From NCBI GenBank assembly GCA_963693005.1, contig OY843726.1:124001-188000 (forward strand): a stretch of DNA of 64,000 nucleotides, in the 5' to 3' direction. This document shows positions 58,745 to 64,000 of the stretch, one piece after another; position 1 is the first letter of the stretch; each line of letters opens with the position of its first letter. The DNA comes from Bodonicaedibacter sp963693005 (GTDB lineage: Bacteria > Pseudomonadota > Alphaproteobacteria > UBA6184). The position numbers and the translations under genes are program-made. Under the pieces are notes generated by a model. It searched no databases. It worked only from the letters and a program-made list of their open reading frames with translations, and was not told the DNA's origin.

Positions 58745-60132
58745 AAGTGGACATACTTGTCGTAGATGATGAATCTGATATTCGCAGATTAATATCAGAA
58801 ATCTTAACAGATGAAGGTTTTTCCGTTACTCAAGCTTCTAATGCAGAGCAAACTATTAAAACTATTCACTCTTCCTGCCCTCCTCAATTGGTTTTACTCG
58901 ATGTTTGGTTAAATGACTCACAGTACGATGGCATACAATTACTAGAAATGATTTTAGAACGCTTTCCAAATATTCCCGTTATTATGATAAGCGGGCATAG
59001 CACAATAGAAACGGCAGTGGCAGCTCTAAAAAAAGGTGCTGTCGACTTTATAGAAAAGCCTTTTAAAGTTGATCAACTGCTTGTTTCCGTAAAACGAAGC
59101 ATTGAAAACTATCGGTTAAAACAGGAGAATGAATCTTTAAAATCACGAATGATTACCCAAGATGAGATATTTGGGAAATCTCAAATATCTGAACGGTTAA
59201 AACTGTTAGTCTCCAAAGTTGCCCCAACAAATAGCAGAGTTTTAGTTGCTGGTGGACACGGCGTTGGAAAAGAAGTCGTTGCTAGAGCCATACACAAACA
59301 ATCTCGCAGAAGTTCTGGGGCTTTTATTAGCTATAACTGCGATCAACCTTCAGGAACCCGAGCTGAAGAAAACTTGCTTGGATCTGAAATAGATGGCTTT
59401 AGGCATCCCGGATTAATTGAGAAATCGCACAAAGGAACTTTGTTCCTAGATGAGATATCCGCCTTAGATATACACGTACAAAAACGTTTAGCAAATATTC
59501 TTCAAGAGCAAAAGTTTTCACCCCTCCATTCAACTCGAAAAATTCAATTTGATACTCGAATTATTGCATCCTCTGCCTTTGATTTAAAAAAGCTAGTAGA
59601 AAAAGGAAAGTTCCTGAATGACTTATTAGTAAGAATCAACCTAATTTCTATCCGGGTTCCTTTCTTGCGCGAACGTCGTGAAGAAATTATCCCTATGTTT
59701 AACTTTTTCATGAATAGTCTCTGCCAGATACACTGCAAAAAAACGCTGCTATTATCAAAAAATGCAATCTCCGCGTTAGAAAACTATCATTGGCCAGGAA
59801 ACGTTCGACAACTAAAAAACATCGTGGAATGGCTTATTATTATGGATACTTCTAACAAGCCTACATCCGGAATGATATCTCTTAAAAACCTTCCGCCAGA
59901 AATTTCTGGATCTTCCCCCATACAGGTTAATGGACTACAAGATAATGATATTTTATCTTTACCACTAAGAGATGCTCGTGAACAGTTCGAAAAACATTAC
60001 TTATCTTCTCAAATCAATCGCTTTTCTGGAAACATTTCACAAACGGCACACTTTGTAGGAATGGAACGGTCGGCGTTGCATAGAAAACTAAAAACTCTCC
60101 ATATTAATGATGATACAAAGCGAACCCCCTAA
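58741..60132 (+). CDS. ntrX: Response regulator NtrX
   Basis: NtrX is the partner of NtrY. It has a receiver domain with the phospho-acceptor Asp54 (LVLLDVWLND) and Lys in VDFIEKPF, an AAA+ domain with Walker A GGHGVGKE and Walker B GTLFLDEIS, and a C-terminal Fis-type helix-turn-helix (NISQTAHFVGMERSALHRKLK). The GAFTGA loop needed to contact sigma-54 is not present (GFRHPGLIEKSHKG), as in other alphaproteobacterial NtrX that work with sigma-70. It has 463 residues. In intracellular relatives NtrYX links glutamate or redox state to growth. Confidence 0.94.
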   Translation: MKVDILVVDDESDIRRLISEILTDEGFSVTQASNAEQTIKTIHSSCPPQLVLLDVWLNDSQYDGIQLLEMILERFPNIPVIMISGHSTIETAVAALKKGAVDFIEKPFKVDQLLVSVKRSIENYRLKQENESLKSRMITQDEIFGKSQISERLKLLVSKVAPTNSRVLVAGGHGVGKEVVARAIHKQSRRSSGAFISYNCDQPSGTRAEENLLGSEIDGFRHPGLIEKSHKGTLFLDEISALDIHVQKRLANILQEQKFSPLHSTRKIQFDTRIIASSAFDLKKLVEKGKFLNDLLVRINLISIRVPFLRERREEIIPMFNFFMNSLCQIHCKKTLLLSKNAISALENYHWPGNVRQLKNIVEWLIIMDTSNKPTSGMISLKNLPPEISGSSPIQVNGLQDNDILSLPLRDAREQFEKHYLSSQINRFSGNISQTAHFVGMERSALHRKLKTLHINDDTKRTP

Positions 60133-60137
60133 TACCT

Positions 60138-61514
60138 ATGAAAGTTATTATTTGTGGAGCAGGTCAAGTAGGCGCTAACGTTGCGCGATACCTTAGCAAC
60201 GAAAATATCTCTGTTTCTATTGTTGACCCCTCTTTAGAATCTCTCAGTGAATTAAATAATATAGATATATTAACTATACAGGGATCCGCGACCTACGTAC
60301 ACACCCTGGAGGCTGCTGGCATAAGTGATGCAGATGTTATTCTCTCCGTCACACGTTCAGATGAGCTTAATATGCTTATTTGCCAATTAGCACAATCTCT
60401 TTATAAAACGCCGCTAAAAATCGCAAGAGTCAGAGATCACGAGTATTTATCGTCTAAATGGAAAAGTTTATATAACCATGAAAATATACCCGTAGACTTA
60501 ATCATCTCTCCAGAAAAAGAAGTCGCAAACTATATTGCGCAGAATCTTGCTTATACAGGTTGGTTTGATATGTTTACTCTATTTGATGAGGAAGCGCACT
60601 CTATCGCAACGATCTGTGCACCAAATGCACCTCTACACGGGGTATCCTTAAAGGATATTAGCCTAACTAACACCAAAACTCCTATTAACATTATTGCAAT
60701 TAGTCGCAATGGTAAAATATTTTTACCTGAAGACTCTACAGTTCTTCAAGCACATGACATTCTCCACTTTATTGTAAAAAAAGAAAACACTCATGCCGCC
60801 CTTTCTCTGTTTGGCCACACTCATTTAGATTCTTCAAGATTACTAATTGTTGGAGGAGGCGCCGTGGGTTATTCCCTAGCTAAACACTTAGAACACGAGT
60901 CCTCCGATATTATTGTGAAACTTGTAGAGTCAAACAAAGATCGAGCAGAAAAAATAGCTCCAAAACTTGATAGAACAATCGTATTGCATGGAAAAGGGCT
61001 AGATAAGAACCTGCTACTTGAAGCTAATATTCCAGCTACAGATACAGTAGTGAGTGTTACGAATGATGAAAATGTTAATCTTTTGATGTCTTTACTTGCA
61101 AAAGACTTAAATGTTCAACGAACCATATCCTTAGTCAATAATGATATGTATATTCCTATGGCGCCCTCACTGAAAGTAGATGCTCTAATTCATCCTCACA
61201 AAATTACAATTCTTAGTATTCTAAGGCATATTCGAAACCAAAGAGAGCTAAAGACAGTACACACTCTCCCCGATCACTCCTGGGAGCTAATGGAAGCCAT
61301 CGTTAACGATGGGTCAGAAGGAAATGGTCTGACGACTGATGCAATTTATAAGCTAACCTATGGGCATTTAGTCGGTGTATGGAGGGAGAATAACTTAGTG
61401 TTTCCAGATAAAGCCTTACAATTACACCCTAACGACAAAGCAGCTATCCTTATAAAGCCACAACATCGGCGAAAACTTGACAAAGTCTTTAGTCTTTCTC
61501 ATCGAGTAATTTAA
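60138..61514 (+). CDS. trkA: Trk potassium uptake regulatory protein TrkA
   Basis: TrkA is the cytoplasmic NAD-binding subunit that gates the TrkH/TrkG potassium channel. It has two tandem RCK/TrkA-N domains with Rossmann motifs ICGAGQVGANVARYL (residue 4 on) and IVGGGAVGYSLAKHL (about 236 on), each followed by a TrkA-C domain. The 458 residues are normal. It closes the ntrYX–trkA group typical of alphaproteobacteria. No trkH is in the window. Confidence 0.95.
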   Translation: MKVIICGAGQVGANVARYLSNENISVSIVDPSLESLSELNNIDILTIQGSATYVHTLEAAGISDADVILSVTRSDELNMLICQLAQSLYKTPLKIARVRDHEYLSSKWKSLYNHENIPVDLIISPEKEVANYIAQNLAYTGWFDMFTLFDEEAHSIATICAPNAPLHGVSLKDISLTNTKTPINIIAISRNGKIFLPEDSTVLQAHDILHFIVKKENTHAALSLFGHTHLDSSRLLIVGGGAVGYSLAKHLEHESSDIIVKLVESNKDRAEKIAPKLDRTIVLHGKGLDKNLLLEANIPATDTVVSVTNDENVNLLMSLLAKDLNVQRTISLVNNDMYIPMAPSLKVDALIHPHKITILSILRHIRNQRELKTVHTLPDHSWELMEAIVNDGSEGNGLTTDAIYKLTYGHLVGVWRENNLVFPDKALQLHPNDKAAILIKPQHRRKLDKVFSLSHRVI

Positions 61515-61519
61515 GAAAC

Positions 61520-61596
61520 TGGTGCCCCCGGCGGGATTCGAACCCACGACCTTTACCTTCGGAGGGTAACGCTCTATCCAACTGAGCTACGGGAGC
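61520..61596 (-). tRNA. tRNA-Arg (CCG)
   Basis: Minus-strand cloverleaf: acceptor GCTCCCG pairing with CGGGGGC, anticodon stem TTACC/GGTAA with loop CTCCGAA (anticodon CCG), T loop GGTTCGAATCC, encoded CCA. It lies tail-to-tail with trkA. Confidence 0.97.
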
Positions 61597-61707
61597 AAAA
61601 TACCAGTGACACCATAATCAATATAACTCCAAATGTCAATTTGAAGCTAAAGAAACCTAGTATCCCCATGATCAAATTCATCACAACTTCTCATCTACAC
61701 AAACAAT

Positions 61708-62181
61708 TTATGGTTGTCTTTGATATCGCAAAAAATCCAAAAAAGACTGCAAGATAATACTAGCTGCTACTGCATCTATAGATTCTTTACGTCGAGATCT
61801 TGACAAATCTCCCTCTAACATCACTCGCTCCGCAGAAGTTGTACTCATCCGTTCATCCCATAATAAGGCCGGAATCGGTATAAAAGCTTGCAATGCTTCC
61901 ATATACTTTATCACATACGCACACCGCTCTCCGGCATCACCATTAAAATGCAAGGGATATCCGATTACAAAGCTTACAACTTCATATTCTGTAACAATAT
62001 TCTTTAGTTCTTGAAAATCTTTACCTTTTTTACGAAGCACTGTTTTCAAAGGACTAGCCACAGTACATTGGCGATCACTAACTGAAGCTCCTACAGTTTT
62101 ACTACCAATATCCAAACATAATAAACGATGCGGCAATGCAACACTTACATCCTTGAATTCTAAAAAGGTTTTATAAAGCAT
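61708..62181 (-). CDS. ruvX: Putative pre-16S rRNA nuclease/Holliday junction resolvase-like YqgF
   Basis: This RNase H-fold protein of 157 residues has the YqgF motifs LCLDIGSKTVGASVSD (first Asp), FVIGYPLHFNGDAGERC, LLWDERMSTTSAERVM (Glu) and SIDAVAASIILQSFLD (last Asp). The family matures the 16S 5' end in E. coli and was earlier proposed as a resolvase. The N-terminus has about 17 extra residues before the conserved core, so the start may lie further in. Confidence 0.92.
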   Translation of the reverse strand: MLYKTFLEFKDVSVALPHRLLCLDIGSKTVGASVSDRQCTVASPLKTVLRKKGKDFQELKNIVTEYEVVSFVIGYPLHFNGDAGERCAYVIKYMEALQAFIPIPALLWDERMSTTSAERVMLEGDLSRSRRKESIDAVAASIILQSFLDFLRYQRQP

Positions 62182-62270
62182 TGCTTTTTACCATTCGTTA
62201 ATTACTCTCTGTCAGCCTAGGTTTAGATAGACCAGATATATCGAAAAAAAACAGGTTTTACGAGGTCAAA

Positions 62271-62462
62271 ATGGATATTTCAAAAAAATCAGCCGAATTA
62301 ATGCTCGACTTAGTCGAAATAAAGTTAAGCATGATGCAAGTTAACGACAGAGACGATGCTAAAGAGCTTTCTAGTCTAAGGTCTTGTCGAGAAGAGTTAC
62401 TTAAAGTTTTAAATGGCGCAAAGAGCAGCTCTATCATGGAGCAGTTTCAGCGCTTAACTTAA
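62271..62462 (+). CDS. Small hypothetical protein ahead of the flgB operon
   Basis: A 63-residue acidic, helical protein (SAELMLDLVEIKLSMMQVNDRD, then LSSLRSCREELLKVLNG) with GAGG upstream of the ATG. No family is recognised. It lies 57 bases ahead of flgB on the same strand, so it may be a flagellar accessory or chaperone-like protein; that is only positional inference. Confidence 0.6.
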   Translation: MDISKKSAELMLDLVEIKLSMMQVNDRDDAKELSSLRSCREELLKVLNGAKSSSIMEQFQRLT

Positions 62463-62519
62463 CAAAGTTTTAATCAGCAGTTTGTCAGTTACAATGTAAG
62501 GTGTTTTTAAAGGTGCGTT

Positions 62520-62915
62520 ATGTCATTCTTCAAAAGTAAGGCTCTCTCTAGCTTAAAGGAAAATATTGCTTTTTTTAAGGCAGCTCAAAAACAAACTGCT
62601 AAAAACATAGCTCGCTCCAATACTCCTGGAGCCAAACCTATAAAGTTAGAACGATCTTCACACAACAGCAGCTTACAACTCTCTCTACCAACCCATGGAA
62701 AAGGCTTTTCCTCAAACAATTCTAATTTTGCACATTACCTTGAAGTTGAAGATAAAAGTGCCGGAACTGAAGCAGCCCCAGGAGAGTCACACATTTCTAT
62801 CGAGAATGAGTCTATTCGTATGGCAGAGCTTGATGATCAACATCATTTAGCTCTAAAAACTATGGGCGCTTGGAAAAAAGGAATGCGTATTGTTACTGGG
62901 AATGGAGGAGGTTAA
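62520..62915 (+). CDS. flgB: Flagellar proximal rod protein FlgB
   Basis: FlgB forms the proximal part of the flagellar rod. The N-terminal heptad-like stretch with QTAKNIARSNTPGAKP matches the rod-protein signature (NIANADTPG-type), and the C-terminal helix is present (HHLALKTMGAWKKGMRIVTG). At 131 residues it is typical. It is followed by flgC (4-base gap) and fliE, the usual flgB–flgC–fliE order. Confidence 0.9.
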   Translation: MSFFKSKALSSLKENIAFFKAAQKQTAKNIARSNTPGAKPIKLERSSHNSSLQLSLPTHGKGFSSNNSNFAHYLEVEDKSAGTEAAPGESHISIENESIRMAELDDQHHLALKTMGAWKKGMRIVTGNGGG

Positions 62916-62919
62916 TTAA

Positions 62920-63378
62920 ATGCCTAAAATTCATTTTACTACCTTGCCAAAATCATCAAAATCCACAGATGAGCTCCAAAAAAGCTTAAAAACATCCGCT
63001 AATGGAATGCATTTAAACAAATTCTTATTACGACTTACTTCTGAAAACATTGCACATGCCGACACACTTTCGTCTCAACCTGGTGGGGATGCTTATCGTG
63101 CTAAATTACCCGTTCTAGGGCATAGAACAGATTCCGATACTGGAGCCCACGTTGTTTTTGTAAGAAAAATTGTGGAAGATAAGTCACATCAAGACTCTGA
63201 ACACATACCCGAACACCCTGGAGCAGATGCAAACGGGATGGTAAAAAAAACAAATGTTAGCGAACTAGTAGAAAAAGTTCATTTATCTAAATATCAAAAG
63301 TCCGCAAACGCAAACTTACAAGCTTATCAAGTTGCTCTAAAAATGCGCCGTCGAGAAATCGATGAACTGCTAAAATAA
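62920..63378 (+). CDS. flgC: Flagellar proximal rod protein FlgC
   Basis: FlgC is a rod component exported through the flagellar secretion gate. The N-terminal SANGMHLNKFLLRLTSENIAHADT is the rod signature, and EHPGADANGMVKKTNVSELVE matches the family HPxADxxGxVxxPNV motif, with the C-terminal helix SANANLQAYQVALKMRRREID. It has 152 residues. Three bases separate it from the next reading frame. Confidence 0.93.
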   Translation: MPKIHFTTLPKSSKSTDELQKSLKTSANGMHLNKFLLRLTSENIAHADTLSSQPGGDAYRAKLPVLGHRTDSDTGAHVVFVRKIVEDKSHQDSEHIPEHPGADANGMVKKTNVSELVEKVHLSKYQKSANANLQAYQVALKMRRREIDELLK

Positions 63379-63390
63379 TAGGTGATAAAA

Positions 63391-63690
63391 ATGGAAATTA
63401 CCCCCGTCAAGACACAAACAAACTTAAAACCCAGCTTAGACAATCAACCGTTAACCGAAACCAACGTTCCAAGCGCAGGTCAAAGCTCGTTTGCTGATCA
63501 TATGGCTGATACCTTTGAAACTGTTGCACAGCAAGGATATGAAGCAGAATCCATTTCTACTAACAATGCAAACACAACTGATCTCGCAATGGCGATGGAT
63601 CAGTTTCTTGTTGAGTTAAACGCACTCAAAGCACTAGTTGATGAAACACGAAAATCTCTCGACCGATTGTTTCAAGAAGCTAAAGGTTAA
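63391..63690 (+). CDS. fliE: Flagellar hook-basal body protein FliE
   Basis: FliE links the MS ring to the rod. The C-terminal half is diagnostic (SFADHMADTFETVAQQGYEAESIS, then TTDLAMAMDQFLVELNALKALVDETRKSL). I chose ATG 63391 since AGGTGA lies five bases upstream; GTG 63382 is the alternative. 99 residues is normal. The gene's stop overlaps the end of a decayed gene on the other strand. Confidence 0.9.
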   Translation: MEITPVKTQTNLKPSLDNQPLTETNVPSAGQSSFADHMADTFETVAQQGYEAESISTNNANTTDLAMAMDQFLVELNALKALVDETRKSLDRLFQEAKG

Positions 63691-64000
63691 AACTGATACC
63701 TTACTATGGCACCTATTGAGAGGCCATAGCTCACTTCTCCATTATCAGTAGTTTCTCCAGTATATTGAACTTCTTTATATATAGGCAAAGATAAAGACTT
63801 GAGTAAATCAGTGATGCCATGTTTGCGATTATTCACCTTACATGCCAACATCGAAGCGTCGCACTCAGATAGATGTTAAGCCCCATTTTCAACACGGCGC
63901 TTAACATCTCTACTGGTAAAACAAACGTCTCCAATCTCATATAATAGACTGGTAAGATCTAGTCTATTTTAAGCTCAATACTTCCTCTTGTCTAATTCGA
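63687..64000 (-). pseudogene. Decayed 3' end of an outer-membrane beta-barrel gene
   Basis: The last 65 or so codons on the minus strand end GEVSYGLSIGAIVRYQF and stop, the aromatic C-terminus of outer-membrane barrels. Reading upstream in the same frame, coding-like sequence continues (HGITDLLKSLSLPIYKEVQ; YEIGDVCFTSRDVKRRVENGA) but is broken by in-frame TAA codons near 63880 and 63970. Two inverted repeats lie here: AGATGTTAAGC/GCTTAACATCT (63871–63909) and AATAGACT/AGTCTATT (63943–63968). The frame runs off the window edge, so a real gene with an altered boundary cannot be excluded. Confidence 0.45.

Overview
The window looks like a chromosome segment of a host-associated, moderately AT-rich alphaproteobacterium. 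The evidence is the large-type NAD-glutamate dehydrogenase, the dusB–(ntrBC remnant)–ntrY–ntrX–trkA block, the mutS–murJ–trpS order and the 16S–tRNA-Ile–tRNA-Ala–23S–5S operon. The unsplit rRNA operon argues against Rickettsiaceae and Anaplasmataceae, which separate 16S from 23S-5S. Many importers, small secreted orphan proteins, decaying genes and a eukaryotic-type carrier fit an intracellular symbiont of protists, for example a Holosporales-like lineage. That placement is inference; no database search was possible.

Layout. 1–1 kb: acidic secreted orphan frame broken by one in-frame TAA. 1.1–9.8 kb: priA, then a tight minus-strand run mutS–murJ–murJ–trpS with two MurJ paralogues. 9.9–13.2 kb: fliR–flhB, a 3-hydroxybutyrate dehydrogenase and a DUF1622 protein. 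13.2–24.9 kb: radC, map, sfsA, trmL, a DMT transporter carrying a G12 tract, rodA, serS with a degenerate M23 lipoprotein, a frameshifted lipoprotein with a G8 tract, an MHS-type symporter, comF, a class II aldolase and a TerC protein. 25–34 kb: csaA, a secreted endonuclease/phosphatase-fold protein, pepP, rlpA, a secreted orphan, brnQ, an RMD1/DUF155 protein, and pgk overlapping a tRNA-Arg. 34–40 kb: rpmJ and a complete rRNA operon whose three rRNAs are each bounded by long inverted repeats.

40.4–47.3 kb is accessory in character. It holds secreted orphans, a mitochondrial-carrier-family (MCF) protein directly downstream of a TPP riboswitch, a decayed methyltransferase, a sodium:solute symporter, ddl, a 3-methyladenine glycosylase and a secreted gene split at an A8 tract. 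47.4–61.6 kb is conserved housekeeping: glyQS with tRNA-Gly directly downstream, NAD-GDH, dusB, an NtrC remnant reduced to a Fis-like DNA-binding domain, ntrYX and trkA. 61.5–64 kb: tRNA-Arg, ruvX, flgB–flgC–fliE and the remains of an outer-membrane protein.

The standout system is the TPP riboswitch plus MCF carrier (41.3–42.3 kb). A carrier of the family that moves thiamine pyrophosphate and nucleotides across mitochondrial membranes sits in a bacterial chromosome, with an RNA control element that senses TPP itself. The simplest reading is a eukaryote-derived TPP importer used to take the cofactor from the host. A second theme is homopolymer tracts (G12, G8, A8) placed exactly where one base changes the reading frame, which may be slippage switches, genes rescued by transcriptional slippage, or early decay.
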